From JANQJD01 sp965601685 (GTDB taxonomy: Bacteria > Pseudomonadota > Alphaproteobacteria > Rhodospirillales > Rhodospirillaceae), in the NCBI GenBank assembly GCA_965601685.1, contig CBFCWI010000002.1, positions 186,001 to 250,000 of the forward strand: 64,000 nucleotides of DNA, given 5' to 3'. Positions 1 to 9,600 of this stretch are shown here, one piece after another. The position numbers were made by a program, and so were the translations under genes. Position 1 is the stretch's first letter. The number at the start of each line of letters is the position of its first letter. Below the pieces are notes generated by a model that saw only the letters and a list, made by a program, of their open reading frames with translations, had not been told where the DNA came from and did not search any database.

Positions 1-2
1 TC

Positions 3-2588
3 AGGACAGTGACAGCGGCTCTGTCACTTCTTGCTGAGACAGCTACCGTCCTTGCAGTGCGCCATCTGCTGCGGCAGGCTGCCGCAGTAGGTGAGATTCT
101 GCTTGCTGATCCAGAAGATCCGGAACGAGATTCGGGATATGTCGTGCTGGGTATGGGGAAGTGTGGAGCGAAAGAGCTGAACTATTCATCAGACATAGAT
201 TTGGTCGTTCTTTATGATGAGGATAAAAGAATCTATACTGGCAGGGGCAGCTTACGGGAATGCTTCATACGTCTCACTCGCAACTTAGTGCGTATCCTGA
301 GTGAGCGGACAGCTTATGGTTATGTGTTTCGCACCGATCTGAGGCTCAGACCAGATCCTGGCTCAACTGCTATTGCTGTGTCCATAACTGCTGCTGAGCT
401 TTATTACGAAAGCTTTGGTCAGAACTGGGAGCGCGCCGCGATGGCTAAAGCACGTTGTCTTGCAGGGGATCGCGTTGCCGGTGCCGCCTTCCTGAAAGGC
501 CTGAAGCCTTATATCTGGCGAAGATCACTGGATTTTGCGGCTATCCAAGATATCCATTCTATCAAACGCCAGATTCATACACGTATAGGTAGTAGTAATA
601 TTACAATTCTTGGTCATGATATTAAGCTGGGTCGTGGTGGGATCCGAGAAATCGAGTTTTTTACCCAGACACAGCAGCTCATTTGGGGAGGACGGGAACC
701 CTCTACTCGCAGCCCGCGTACCTGCGAAGCTATACTAGCGCTAGCAACAGCTGGTCACGTGGACTGCACCGTAGCGGAGGAAATGATTGCCTGCTATCGT
801 TATCTTCGTAGGTTGGAACACCGTTTGCAGATGGTAGACGACCAGCAGACACAAACCTTGCCGAAGGAGCGCGCCAAGCTCAACCATATTGCTACCTTCA
901 TGGGTGCCCCCTCCACAGACTCCTTCGTAGTCACACTACGACAGGTCCTAGAAACAGTGGAACGTCATTATGCCAACTTGTTTGAGGAGGCACCTGATCT
1001 TAGTACCAATGGTAACCTTGTTTTCACAGGCGCTGAGGATGATCCTAGTACTCTGGAGACTCTTTGCAGTATGGGTTTTGCTAATCCAGCGGGTGTTTCT
1101 GCTACTGTACGTGGCTGGCACCATGGCCGCTATCGTGCCGTTCGAACGAGCCGTCATCGTGAATTGCTCACAGAGTTGATGCCAACTCTCCTGACGGCAT
1201 TGGCACGCACCGCTCACCCGGATCTTGCTTGCATGAAGTTCGACGAATTCTTACGCCATCTGCCAGATGGTGCACAGATTTTCTCGTTGTTTTACGCTAA
1301 TCCCCACCTTCTCGACCTCGTCGCTGAGATACTCGGTGATGTGCCCCGTCTAGCCGAGTGGTTGAGCCGTGCGCCAGCGCTTCTAGACGCGATGTTAACA
1401 CCAGGGTTTCTTGATCACCTCCCTGGTATGACGAGTCTGACCGTGGAGTTGGAGAGTCAATTGGCTGAGGCGGAAGACGACTATGAAGCTACACTCGACA
1501 CAGTGCGCTATTGGGCTAATGATCGACGTTTCCAGGTCGGCGTCCAGATTCTGCTCAATCTAATCCATCCATATGAAGCGGGCAGAGCCCTGACAATGAT
1601 CGCTGACGCTGCTCTTGCACAGCTCTGCCCACGGGTGGAAAGAGAATTCGCCCGTCAACACGGCTACGTTCCAAGCGGTGGATTAGCTATCATTGCCATG
1701 GGCAAGATGGGGGGATATGAGATGACTGCCCGCAGTGACCTTGATCTCATTCTGGTCTATGAAGTGCCAGAGGGTGTTGAGATCTCCACTGGGCCTAAGC
1801 CTCTGCAGCCAACGGTCTTCTACACCCGTATCGCCCAGCGTTTTGTCAATGCTATTACCGCCATGACCAAGTTCGGTCGCCTGTACGAGGTGGACATGCG
1901 GCTTAGGCCCTCTGGTAATAAAGGACCACTAGCAGTCAGCCTACAAGCGTTTGAGAAGTACCAGGCTGAGGCGGCGTGGAGCTGGGAGCACATGGCCCTT
2001 ACCCGGGCACGCGTGGTCTATGGCCCTCCTCAAGTAGCCTCCTATTTGCAGAAGATTATTCGCAAGACTTTATTACGTCCACGGGATCCTGCCCAGCTGG
2101 TGCTCGACGTGGCTGACATGCGAGAGCGGTTAGCGCGAGAGAAGAAGGTCACCTCTTTGTGGATGGTCAAGCACGTCCGTGGCGGTTTAGTCGACATTGA
2201 GTTCATAGTCCAGTACCTGCAACTCCGTGACGCGCCTGGGAACCCTCAGATCCTGTCACCCAACACTGCCACTGCGCTGCGGAGAATACAGGAGGCTGGT
2301 CTGCTACAACCAGTTGACGTACGGACTCTGCTAGATGCGCATGTTTTCTGGATGGCTTTACATGGATTGCTGCGCCAGAGCATAGAGGGTGTTTTAGACG
2401 ATCATGCCCCGCCTGGCCTGAAGGAGAAGTTATGCCGTGTCGGGGCTACCGAAGACTTCGAAGATCTGAAACGACAAATGGAAGTGCATGCCAGACGGGT
2501 TTATGCCTTGTTCGAGGCCTGGATTGAGATTCCCGCCCGTCACCTGCGGGGACGTATGACTGTTTCTGGGATTGCAGAAAGGCTGTAG
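3..2588 (+). CDS. glnE: Bifunctional glutamine synthetase adenylyltransferase/deadenylase, 5' partial
   Basis: GlnE attaches and removes AMP on glutamine synthetase in response to PII, tuning nitrogen assimilation. The reading frame is open from the first bases of the window, so the N-terminus (roughly 100 residues compared with the usual 950-1000) lies outside. Two nucleotidyltransferase cores are visible: the adenylyl-removing site with GMGKCGAKELNYSSDIDL at about residues 48-65 of the visible part, and the adenylyl-transferase site with AMGKMGGYEMTARSDLDL near 561-578. The helical GlnE domains surround them. Nothing is broken in the visible part. Its 3' neighbour dnaB is on the same strand but 333 bases away and probably transcribed separately. 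Confidence 0.95.
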   Translation, partial: RTVTAALSLLAETATVLAVRHLLRQAAAVGEILLADPEDPERDSGYVVLGMGKCGAKELNYSSDIDLVVLYDEDKRIYTGRGSLRECFIRLTRNLVRILSERTAYGYVFRTDLRLRPDPGSTAIAVSITAAELYYESFGQNWERAAMAKARCLAGDRVAGAAFLKGLKPYIWRRSLDFAAIQDIHSIKRQIHTRIGSSNITILGHDIKLGRGGIREIEFFTQTQQLIWGGREPSTRSPRTCEAILALATAGHVDCTVAEEMIACYRYLRRLEHRLQMVDDQQTQTLPKERAKLNHIATFMGAPSTDSFVVTLRQVLETVERHYANLFEEAPDLSTNGNLVFTGAEDDPSTLETLCSMGFANPAGVSATVRGWHHGRYRAVRTSRHRELLTELMPTLLTALARTAHPDLACMKFDEFLRHLPDGAQIFSLFYANPHLLDLVAEILGDVPRLAEWLSRAPALLDAMLTPGFLDHLPGMTSLTVELESQLAEAEDDYEATLDTVRYWANDRRFQVGVQILLNLIHPYEAGRALTMIADAALAQLCPRVEREFARQHGYVPSGGLAIIAMGKMGGYEMTARSDLDLILVYEVPEGVEISTGPKPLQPTVFYTRIAQRFVNAITAMTKFGRLYEVDMRLRPSGNKGPLAVSLQAFEKYQAEAAWSWEHMALTRARVVYGPPQVASYLQKIIRKTLLRPRDPAQLVLDVADMRERLAREKKVTSLWMVKHVRGGLVDIEFIVQYLQLRDAPGNPQILSPNTATALRRIQEAGLLQPVDVRTLLDAHVFWMALHGLLRQSIEGVLDDHAPPGLKEKLCRVGATEDFEDLKRQMEVHARRVYALFEAWIEIPARHLRGRMTVSGIAERL

Positions 2589-2921
2589 GAGAGCTCATTC
2601 ATGATTATCTATCGAATAATCTTCTGCATACTTCTGATCTTTTTTGATACAGCCGCGCTATTGTAGATACCCTTTCCCTCGCTCTGAGGCTGCGGCTCTC
2701 TCGCGTCGTTCTGCAGTCTTTGCTTGTACTTTTTCGTGAGGAAGGATTTTGTGCGAGCTGTGGGGGAATGCATGTGCTGATGTCTCTGTTTGGTGTAGCT
2801 CGTGTATCTGCATGTGTATGCAGAACTCAGGAAATGGTATTGCATACACTGAATAGATAGGAATAGAGAGACTGAGGGTTTAGAGGTGTTGAGAAGTTTG
2901 GACCGTCTTGAGGGTTGCCCA
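2589..2921. other. Intergenic stretch glnE-dnaB, no gene seen
   Basis: This stretch has no open frame with coding character. Its 3' end holds the likely dnaB promoter and leader region, but no convincing -35/-10 pair was found. A GAGGG Shine-Dalgarno at about 2910-2914 sets the dnaB start. Confidence 0.5.
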
Positions 2922-4430
2922 ATGATTAAGCATCGTCCTGACGACACCACCAGCCAATTGCTGGGCAACACAGCTACTCGCATCCCACCTCACAACGAGG
3001 AGGCTGAACAAGCCCTATTAGGGGCTATCCTTGTGAATAACCATAATTACGAGAATGTATCTGAATTTCTTCAACCAGAACATTTCTCTAATAGTGTCCA
3101 CGGGCGGATTTATGCCCTCTGTCAGCAGTTGATCAACAAGGGTATACAAGCGGATCCGATCACACTGCGCACCTATTTAGAGCAAGACGGCAGCCTAGCC
3201 GAGGTTGGTGGCCCTGCCTATCTAGCCGCTCTCGCACGACCGGCTGTGGGGATCATCGATGTGTCCTATTACGGTCGCATGATTTACGACCTGTCCTTAC
3301 GTCGGCACCTTATTGCACTGGGCGAGGAGATAGTGAACAAGGCCTTCTCTGCAGAAGTGGATACCAGTGCCTTACAGCAGATTGAAGCCGCCGAGCAAAA
3401 GCTCTATGATCTAGCTACTAAAGGTACGTCTGAGGGCGGCTTAAAAAGTTTTGCTACGGCGCTCGCCGCTGCTATTCAGATGACCGAGATAGCTCATAAG
3501 CGGGATGGTAGTCTCTCAGGGATCACAACAGGGTTCACAGATCTCAACCGTCAGTTGGGTGGCCTGCATCCCTCAGACCTGATAATCATTGCTGCTCGCC
3601 CGGCTATGGGAAAAACAGCACTCGCGACTAGCATTGCCTTCAACGCCGCTTACGAGCGTGCGAGACGTGGACCAGGGTATGGTGCTCTGGTAGCCTTCTT
3701 TTCCCTTGAAATGTCATCTGATCAGCTTGGTGCACGCGTGCTCTCCATAACGACCAGTGTCTCTTCCCATAAGATGCGCACTGGGGCTTTGAGTAAGAAG
3801 GAGTTTTACACTCTGGCGCAGGCCACACCAGAGCTGGAGCGTTCGCCTCTTTTCATCGACGACACTCCGGGTCTGACCGTTAGCGCTATCCGTACCCGTG
3901 CCCGTCGCTTGAAACGGCAAAGAGGGCTTGAGCTGGTGGTAATCGACTACCTACAACTCCTTGCCTCCCCTTCTGGCCGCCGGTTTGAGAACCGTGTTCA
4001 GGAGTTGTCAGAAATCACTCGTGGTCTTAAGATTCTTGCTAAGGAGCTTGGTGTACCAGTCGTGGCGCTATCACAACTCTCTCGCTCTGTCGAGAGCCGC
4101 GATGATAAGCGGCCGCTTCTATCAGACCTGCGGGAATCTGGTTCGATTGAACAAGACGCTGATGTGGTCATGTTCATATTCCGCGAAGAGTATTATCTCG
4201 AACGAGCGAGACCGCCACTGCGTATAGGTGAAAGCGAAGAGAAATACGATGAGCGAGTGACAAAGTGGCAAGAACAGCTTGGCAAGATACGCAACAGAGC
4301 GGAGGTGATTGTGGCGAAACAGCGCCATGGCCCGACAGGAACCGTAGAGCTATACTTCAATGGCGAATTCACAGAATTCCGTGATCTCGATCAGAGACAT
4401 TCTTTTGAGAGGTCTCTGAGAGATGAGTGA
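2922..4430 (+). CDS. dnaB: Replicative DNA helicase DnaB
   Basis: DnaB is the hexameric helicase that unwinds DNA at the replication fork. The protein has 502 residues when started at the ATG at 2922, which follows a GAGGG Shine-Dalgarno with 7 bases between; an upstream TTG at 2886 would add 12 unlikely residues. The N-terminal domain (PHNEEAEQALLGAIL) is followed by the RecA-like ATPase with Walker A (ARPAMGKTA, about residue 225) and the late DnaB motif (RESGSIEQDADVV, about 404). There is no intein. In many alphaproteobacteria alr and radA follow dnaB; here a 466-base gap and mlaE follow instead. Confidence 0.96.
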   Translation: MIKHRPDDTTSQLLGNTATRIPPHNEEAEQALLGAILVNNHNYENVSEFLQPEHFSNSVHGRIYALCQQLINKGIQADPITLRTYLEQDGSLAEVGGPAYLAALARPAVGIIDVSYYGRMIYDLSLRRHLIALGEEIVNKAFSAEVDTSALQQIEAAEQKLYDLATKGTSEGGLKSFATALAAAIQMTEIAHKRDGSLSGITTGFTDLNRQLGGLHPSDLIIIAARPAMGKTALATSIAFNAAYERARRGPGYGALVAFFSLEMSSDQLGARVLSITTSVSSHKMRTGALSKKEFYTLAQATPELERSPLFIDDTPGLTVSAIRTRARRLKRQRGLELVVIDYLQLLASPSGRRFENRVQELSEITRGLKILAKELGVPVVALSQLSRSVESRDDKRPLLSDLRESGSIEQDADVVMFIFREEYYLERARPPLRIGESEEKYDERVTKWQEQLGKIRNRAEVIVAKQRHGPTGTVELYFNGEFTEFRDLDQRHSFERSLRDE

Positions 4431-4478
4431 TCAGTTATTGAGTACATACTGAAGGATTTCAACGCGATTGCGGGAGGG

Positions 4479-4500
4479 GTGTAGGTATCGTGTAGGTATC
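4479..4500. repeat. Perfect 11-bp tandem duplication
   Basis: The unit GTGTAGGTATC occurs twice back to back (4479-4489 and 4490-4500). It lies in non-coding sequence downstream of dnaB and looks like a replication-slippage duplication. Confidence 0.85.
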
Positions 4501-4719
4501 AGTCCGCCCAGTCAGCCCGCACTGCGCTGTGCCTGCTGCCGGCTGCGGTGAGCCGCACATCCCTCGTTGTTTACTGAGTGCGCCCGCCTTCTTCCACGCC
4601 ATCGCCTGTAGGTTGGTTACGAACAGCCTATGCTGAAAGCAACTTGCCCGGGTTTATCCTCTGCTCAACGCATATCCATCAGGGGTTCTCCAGCTGCAGA
4701 GCGCTCACGGCCCATAGCA

Positions 4720-4748
4720 TTGACTTGCTGAGCACTCTTGGCTAGAAT
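4720..4748 (+). promoter_or_regulatory. Sigma70-type promoter for mlaEF
   Basis: TTGACT (4720-4725) and TAGAAT (4743-4748) are separated by exactly 17 bp, close to the consensus. Transcription would start near 4755, giving a 5' leader of about 140 bases before mlaE. Confidence 0.65.
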
Positions 4749-4896
4749 GTATCCTGCAGAGTGGTTGGTGGTTAGTCTCTTTGCGCGGTGATTGTGAGGG
4801 GGCACGCCGTGGATGATCGAGCTATAGAGTGTAATACTGCAAAATTCTTGCTGCACTTGGCATATATCTTTCGTATAGTGGTATGACAGCAAGGCG

Positions 4897-5679
4897 GTGA
4901 GCGTGCTAGATTTTCTAGCCTTGGTTGGACATACATTCCTGAATCTCCTCAGGCGTACCGGTTGCCTAACGCTGTTCATTCTGTGGGGTGTATCTCATTG
5001 CGTACGGCCACCATTTTATCCTCGTCTCCTCCTACAGCAAATGATAGAAATAGGATACTATTCTTTACCAGTAGTCGGACTCACTGCGATATTTTCGGGT
5101 ATGGTATTGGCTCTCCAAAGCCACACTGGATTCGCTCGTTTCTCGGCCGAGGAAGCTGTAGCCACAGTAGTCGTTATCTCCATTACTCGTGAACTTGGAC
5201 CTGTGTTAGCTGGCTTAATGGTAGCCGGACGGATCGGAGCCTCTATGGCGGCGGAACTGGGGACCATGCGGGTAACAGAGCAGATTGATGTGTTTGTGAC
5301 TCTCTCTACCAATCCAGCCAAGTATTTGCTCGCACCAAGATTGCTCGCTTCTACCATAATGTTACCTCTGTTAGTGTTAATCGGTGACATCATTGGTGTC
5401 TTTGGTGGATATCTTGTTGGTATCCACAAGCTTGATTTCAATTCTGCAACCTACATAAATCGTACATGGGAATTTCTAGAACCCCTTGATGTTGTTTCAG
5501 GTGTAGTGAAAGCCGCTGTGTTTGGTTTCATTATTGCGTCTACAGGGTGTTACCATGGTTACTACTCCCGTGGCGGTGCTCAAGGGGTGGGCGCGGCTAC
5601 TACTAACGCAGTTGTCTCCGCCTCGATTCTGATTCTCACATCTAACTATGTCATTACTGAGTTATTCTTTGCTAGATAA
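4897..5679 (+). CDS. mlaE: MlaE-family ABC transporter permease
   Basis: This is the integral inner-membrane permease of an MCE/Mla-type phospholipid transporter that maintains outer-membrane lipid asymmetry. It has 260 residues, the usual length, with about five membrane segments. The conserved family features are the stretch around TRELGPVLAGLMVAGRIGAS (about residues 97-116) and AAELGTMRVTEQIDA-like sequence just after. The start is GTG at 4897 or the in-frame GTG at 4903; the AAGG at 4891 fits the second better. It is followed 23 bases later by its ATPase mlaF. The MCE partner proteins are not adjacent; two mlaD-like genes lie at 19.1-20.1 kb. Confidence 0.9.
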   Translation: MSVLDFLALVGHTFLNLLRRTGCLTLFILWGVSHCVRPPFYPRLLLQQMIEIGYYSLPVVGLTAIFSGMVLALQSHTGFARFSAEEAVATVVVISITRELGPVLAGLMVAGRIGASMAAELGTMRVTEQIDVFVTLSTNPAKYLLAPRLLASTIMLPLLVLIGDIIGVFGGYLVGIHKLDFNSATYINRTWEFLEPLDVVSGVVKAAVFGFIIASTGCYHGYYSRGGAQGVGAATTNAVVSASILILTSNYVITELFFAR

Positions 5680-5702
5680 ATGTCACTTTTAAGTGTAACA
5701 AT

Positions 5703-6479
5703 ATGAATATAAATTCATCAAAAATAGAATTTCGCAATTTACGCAAGACCTTTGGCTCCAAGATAGTGCTAAACGGAATCGACCTGCGGGTACAATCAGG
5801 GGAATCTGTCGTAGTGATTGGCGGATCAGGCAGCGGCAAGTCTGTAATGCTCAAATGCTTGCTGGGTCTGTTATCGCCTGATTCCGGTTCTATTAAGGTT
5901 GATGGAGAAGAAGTTATAGGTTTATCAACCCGTGATAGAGATCGTGTCAATCGCAAGTTCGGTATGCTCTTTCAGAGCGCCGCTCTTTTTGATAGTCTCC
6001 CCGTTTGGGAGAATGTCGCCTTTGGACTCATCCAGGGGCAGCGCATGAAGCATTGCCAGGCCCGTAAGGTAGCACTAGAGCGTATGGCACAGGTAGGGCT
6101 CGCCTCTGAGATAGCCGAGTTACAGCCTGCTGCACTATCCGGCGGTATGCGGAAAAGGGTGGGTCTGGCTCGTGCTATTGCTACCGCACCGGAGATTGTT
6201 CTTTTCGATGAACCGACCACCGGTCTTGACCCTATCATGGCTGATATTATCAATGACTTAATCGTGAAGTGTGTCAAGGAATTAGGAACTACTACTTTAT
6301 CGATTACACATGATATGACTTCTGCCCGTAAGATAGCGGACAGAATCGCCATGCTCTACAAGGGCAGATTGATTTGGAGTGGCCCAGCAGCGGACGTCAC
6401 TCATTCTGGGAATCCCTATGTAGAGCAATTCGTCCATGGTTGTGCTGACGGCCCTATTGCTATCGATGGGCAGCAATAG
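5703..6479 (+). CDS. mlaF: MlaF-family ABC transporter ATP-binding protein
   Basis: This cytoplasmic ATPase pairs with MlaE to power phospholipid transport. It has 258 residues. Walker A is GGSGSGKS at about 40-47, the ABC signature LSGGMRKRVGLARA begins near 145, and Walker B with its glutamate (IVLFDEPTTGLDP) follows near 165. LSGGM(R/K)KRV is typical of the MlaF/Mkl subfamily rather than general importers. It forms an operon with mlaE. The Shine-Dalgarno is weak, which suggests translation coupled to mlaE. It converges with the methyltransferase gene that ends 23 bases away. Confidence 0.92.
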   Translation: MNINSSKIEFRNLRKTFGSKIVLNGIDLRVQSGESVVVIGGSGSGKSVMLKCLLGLLSPDSGSIKVDGEEVIGLSTRDRDRVNRKFGMLFQSAALFDSLPVWENVAFGLIQGQRMKHCQARKVALERMAQVGLASEIAELQPAALSGGMRKRVGLARAIATAPEIVLFDEPTTGLDPIMADIINDLIVKCVKELGTTTLSITHDMTSARKIADRIAMLYKGRLIWSGPAADVTHSGNPYVEQFVHGCADGPIAIDGQQ

Positions 6480-6502
6480 CCTTATGGCATTCTCTCCTAC
6501 GC

Positions 6503-7156
6503 TCATAGCGTTATGGCGTTAGGCGAAACTATCCTCTTTCGACCCTCCACCATGGCGAACATGCCAAAAGGGGGTAGACGACGCACTGATCCCACTTCTA
6601 TACCATTGGCACATTCCAGTAAGAACCGCAGCGGAAAATAGGGACGCCAGCCTAGCACTTCTGAAAAGCGGGATAGCGGACGCTGGATCAGAGGACCCAT
6701 GTGACCTGTTTCAGCAGTGAAATGGTTGAGCACGATGACACTCCCACCGGGCTTACAGACACGAATCAGTTCAGCCAGCGCCTTTCCTGGGTCTGGGACT
6801 ACTGACAGTAGATACATGGCGACGACAACATCAAAGTTGTCATCAGGATAAAGCAACCGCTGCACGTCCATGACTTCCAGAGCCTGCACCTGCATTAACT
6901 CACGCTGCTCTACTCGCCGACGAGCCTGCGCTAGCATGTCCACTGACAGATCGATACCAACCACACGCAAGTCGCGACGATAGAGCCCGAGAGAGAGGCC
7001 AGTGCCAACGCCTGCTTCTAAAACCCGCTGTACCTGCGGCATGTGGTTGACCTGTGACACTACATGCCGCCGGCCGGTTTCGAATAGCTTACCGAACACG
7101 ACGTCATAAACCCTCGCATAGCGTCGATAAGCCGCTAGCACAGAAGACGTTTTCAT
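6503..7156 (-). CDS. pmtA: Class I SAM methyltransferase, likely phosphatidylethanolamine N-methyltransferase
   Basis: A 217-residue SAM-dependent methyltransferase of the UbiE/PmtA kind. The SAM-binding motif I VLEAGVGTGL is at residues 45-54, the acidic motif II (VVGIDLS) follows, and PDDNFDVVVAMYLLSVVPDP forms the post-motif region. The N-terminal AYRRYARVYDVVFG matches the alphaproteobacterial PmtA family, which methylates phosphatidylethanolamine to phosphatidylcholine. A ubiquinone or other small-molecule methyltransferase cannot be excluded. If it is PmtA, the cell can make phosphatidylcholine, a lipid common in host-associated alphaproteobacteria. It is transcribed alone and converges with mlaF. 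Confidence 0.7.
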   Translation of the reverse strand: MKTSSVLAAYRRYARVYDVVFGKLFETGRRHVVSQVNHMPQVQRVLEAGVGTGLSLGLYRRDLRVVGIDLSVDMLAQARRRVEQRELMQVQALEVMDVQRLLYPDDNFDVVVAMYLLSVVPDPGKALAELIRVCKPGGSVIVLNHFTAETGHMGPLIQRPLSRFSEVLGWRPYFPLRFLLECANGIEVGSVRRLPPFGMFAMVEGRKRIVSPNAITL

Positions 7157-7671
7157 GCTCCCCGACCATCCCTGCTTGTGCTAGCGAACACCGCCGTATG
7201 CTCCATTAGCGGAACAGTTGCCATACCCTGACTCTATTTTTTGAATACACGATAGTGCATCGTGCTAACAGAACGACTCTGTAGTGCACCCACCCTGAGT
7301 CCTAGTATCTCGGCTAAACTTACGTTTCTGTCAAGAGAATAGTCCCCTTGCGGGGAACACCATTGTAGATCCGCGAAGCGGAACAACACCTGAAAGCAAA
7401 GCGACTGAACACTGCTCAGAGCTGTTTATGTATATGAAGGTATACCGTTGGGAGGATTCTGTATCAAGAGAGGACGCTTTTGCCTTTAGTATACTGAGTC
7501 TGTTTTGGAAACAAGAAAATGATATTGAAAGTCAAGTGGTTTCAATACAAAGCTCTTTTCCGTTCCTCCTATGGAACTCCACGCTACAAAACGAAATCCC
7601 ATACCCTTACTCATCTTGTAAGCCAGCCTTGATGGCTTGACGCTGCACGATGCCAGTATAATTTGGTAGAA
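7157..7671. other. Intergenic stretch of 515 bases, no gene seen
   Basis: No supported reading frame. Small hairpins are present: CCCC-ttgc-GGGG and TCCGC-gaa-GCGGA near 7342-7382, and AAGCC-agccttgat-GGCTT near 7620. A TATAAT at 7657 has only a 14-bp spacing to TTGACG at 7637, so I do not call a promoter. The AT-rich middle may be decayed sequence. Confidence 0.4.
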
Positions 7672-8433
7672 TTACGCGTTTCTATAGTACACAGCGTACT
7701 TCTGTAGCGTATCTGTCGAATAGCGGTGGTGAATCGTAGTCCCCCAGGACGCGGTGTGTGGAAACTTTTTAACCGTGCCGTCCTGCAGAAGATCAAAACG
7801 CTGCTCGTGCCCTGACGGGCCGAACGCCTGGTGGAGTCCGTCTAAAACAAGCTGTACAGCGAGAGCGACAAGCAGAATACTGAGCAGCCGGCTGATAACG
7901 TTTGTCCCAGTTACACCCAGCAGGGCCATCAGCCGTGATGACTGCAACAAGAGTCCCCAGGTGATTGCAAGAACAACCGTCAGCATCCCTAGCACGATGC
8001 TCACTGCTACCAGTTCTGTGCCTGCCTGGCCCATCAGCAAAATGACAGTGATCATAGCACCAGGGCCGGCGATCAGGGGAAAGGCAAGCGGGAAAACAGA
8101 AATGTCCTTATGCACTTCAATGTTCTCACTCTCTGCCACGTCATGTAGCCCGCTATTACGGTCGAATACAATATCTGCTGCTAGCAAAAAAAGGAGTATA
8201 CCGCCACCGATACGGAAAGCCGGCAGCGTAATGCCGAGTAGAGTCAGCAGGCGTTCACCACCAAAGGCAAACAATACAAGGATCATGGTAGACAAAAAAT
8301 AAGCCCGCCTGGCCATCCGGCGCCGGTATTCTGGTGCAGCATCACGCGTCATCGTGACAAACAGAGCTGCCGTGCCAACTGGATCTACTACCACGAACAA
8401 TACGATGAAACTATACAGCAGGAAATCGACCAT
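7672..8433 (-). CDS. MarC-family integral membrane protein
   Basis: A 253-residue hydrophobic protein of the MarC family (UPF0056), whose transport substrate is unknown. FVVVDPVGTAALFVTMT near the N-terminus and FPLIAGPGAMITVILL in the middle are the two family signatures; about six membrane segments are expected. I start at the ATG at 8433 (MVDFLLYS); an upstream TTG at 8469 would add 12 residues. The last 40 or so residues after LVLDGLHQAFG are hydrophilic and extend beyond the usual family end, perhaps because an original stop codon was lost. It is divergent from cobC with a 66-base shared upstream region. Confidence 0.85.
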   Translation of the reverse strand: MVDFLLYSFIVLFVVVDPVGTAALFVTMTRDAAPEYRRRMARRAYFLSTMILVLFAFGGERLLTLLGITLPAFRIGGGILLFLLAADIVFDRNSGLHDVAESENIEVHKDISVFPLAFPLIAGPGAMITVILLMGQAGTELVAVSIVLGMLTVVLAITWGLLLQSSRLMALLGVTGTNVISRLLSILLVALAVQLVLDGLHQAFGPSGHEQRFDLLQDGTVKKFPHTASWGTTIHHRYSTDTLQKYAVYYRNA

Positions 8434-8499
8434 GTTACGTTCTACGCCGTCATCATTATCTGGTGCCAATATTTAGCGCGGAAAGGAGTCTTCTCCAAC

Positions 8500-9549
8500 A
8501 TGACAGCCAGCAGCTTGCCACGCCATGGCGGAGATTTATCTGCAGCCGTCACTAGGTTCGGACGCATGCCATGGCTTGATCTCTCCACTGGCATCAACCC
8601 GTGGCCATATCCAGTTTCAGAGGTAGCACTTGAAGAGTGGAGTCGTTTACCCACCTCTGAGAAACGCAAGACTCTGTGCACCGCTGCGGCTCGCTATTAT
8701 GGGGTTGGACCAGAAACGGCAGTGGTAGTAGCACCAGGCACGCAGGCACTGATTCAATGGCTACCGTATTTAGCTGGCCAGCCCGGGGAGTCGCTGCGGG
8801 TGGCAGTGGTTGCGCCTACCTATGCCGAACATGCTGTGGCCTGGCACACGGCAGGTCACCAAGTTGTGAATGTCAGCACACTGAGTGATATCACAGCTTG
8901 TCAGTCAGATGTAGCAGTTATAGTTAATCCAAACAACCCTGATGGGAGGGTTTTCCATCCTGAGCAGCTATACGATATAGCTAAAATGCTAAAACTTCTC
9001 ATTATAGACGAATCATTTGTTGATGTACAACCGAAAACAAGTTTCGCTTCTTTTCTAGACCGTATAGCTAGTGTCCAACCATCATCAGGTGGAGTAATAG
9101 TATTACGTTCGTTCGGTAAGTTCTTTGGCCTAGCAGGGCTACGGCTGGGTTTCGCACTCCTCACAGGCCGAACTCTAGCTGCGCGGCTGAAGGCAGCGCT
9201 GGGGCCGTGGGCAGTAGGGGGTGTAGTCTTACGGATTGGTACCATTGCCCTGTCTGATGAGCGCTGGATATTATCTACCAGACAGTCTCTCCATGAGGCT
9301 GCCACGCGTCTTGATGCAATTTTTGAGAGAGCTGGTCTTGTTGTAACTGGTGGTACTGATCTGTTCCGCCTCGTTGACTGTGGTGCAGCATGCACCACAG
9401 TTTATGAAGGACTGGGGCAGGCTGGTATTCTGGTCCGTGCTCTTGCTCATTTCCCATCCCAACTACGATTCGGCCTGCCTGGCCGCAGGGAAGACTGGCA
9501 CAAATTGACAACAATCCTTTTGTCTCTCTGCCAGCAGACCCCTGGCTAA
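8500..9549 (+). CDS. cobC: Threonine-phosphate decarboxylase (cobalamin)
   Basis: This PLP enzyme makes (R)-1-amino-2-propanol phosphate, the linker that joins the corrin ring to the lower nucleotide loop of cobalamin. It has 349 residues of the aminotransferase class I/II fold. It begins with the typical HGGDLSAAVTRFG, has WLDLSTGINPWPYP near residue 30, and carries the PLP lysine at K207 in RSFGKFFGLAGLRLGF. An AGGAG Shine-Dalgarno lies 11 bases before the ATG. It converges with cobD, which acts on its product in the same step of the pathway. Confidence 0.92.
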   Translation: MTASSLPRHGGDLSAAVTRFGRMPWLDLSTGINPWPYPVSEVALEEWSRLPTSEKRKTLCTAAARYYGVGPETAVVVAPGTQALIQWLPYLAGQPGESLRVAVVAPTYAEHAVAWHTAGHQVVNVSTLSDITACQSDVAVIVNPNNPDGRVFHPEQLYDIAKMLKLLIIDESFVDVQPKTSFASFLDRIASVQPSSGGVIVLRSFGKFFGLAGLRLGFALLTGRTLAARLKAALGPWAVGGVVLRIGTIALSDERWILSTRQSLHEAATRLDAIFERAGLVVTGGTDLFRLVDCGAACTTVYEGLGQAGILVRALAHFPSQLRFGLPGRREDWHKLTTILLSLCQQTPG

Positions 9550-9600
9550 TCGAAATCTTGAATCTCTAAACGGCCATGCAGTTGTTAGCCAGAGTCGTCC

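Larger units (their letters stand above)
4431..4896. other. Intergenic stretch dnaB-mlaE
   Basis: No coding frame is visible and I could not recognise remnants of alr. It contains an 11-bp perfect tandem duplication (4479-4500) and a strong sigma70-type promoter (4720-4748) that should drive mlaE-mlaF. Confidence 0.5.

Noticed and set aside
2609..2983. 124-codon minus-strand frame overlapping the dnaB start
   Set aside because: It covers the dnaB leader and first codons, has no family resemblance and no ribosome binding site.
7637..7662. TTGACG with TATAAT as a promoter
   Set aside because: The spacing is only 14 bp and it would point into the 3' end of the MarC gene.
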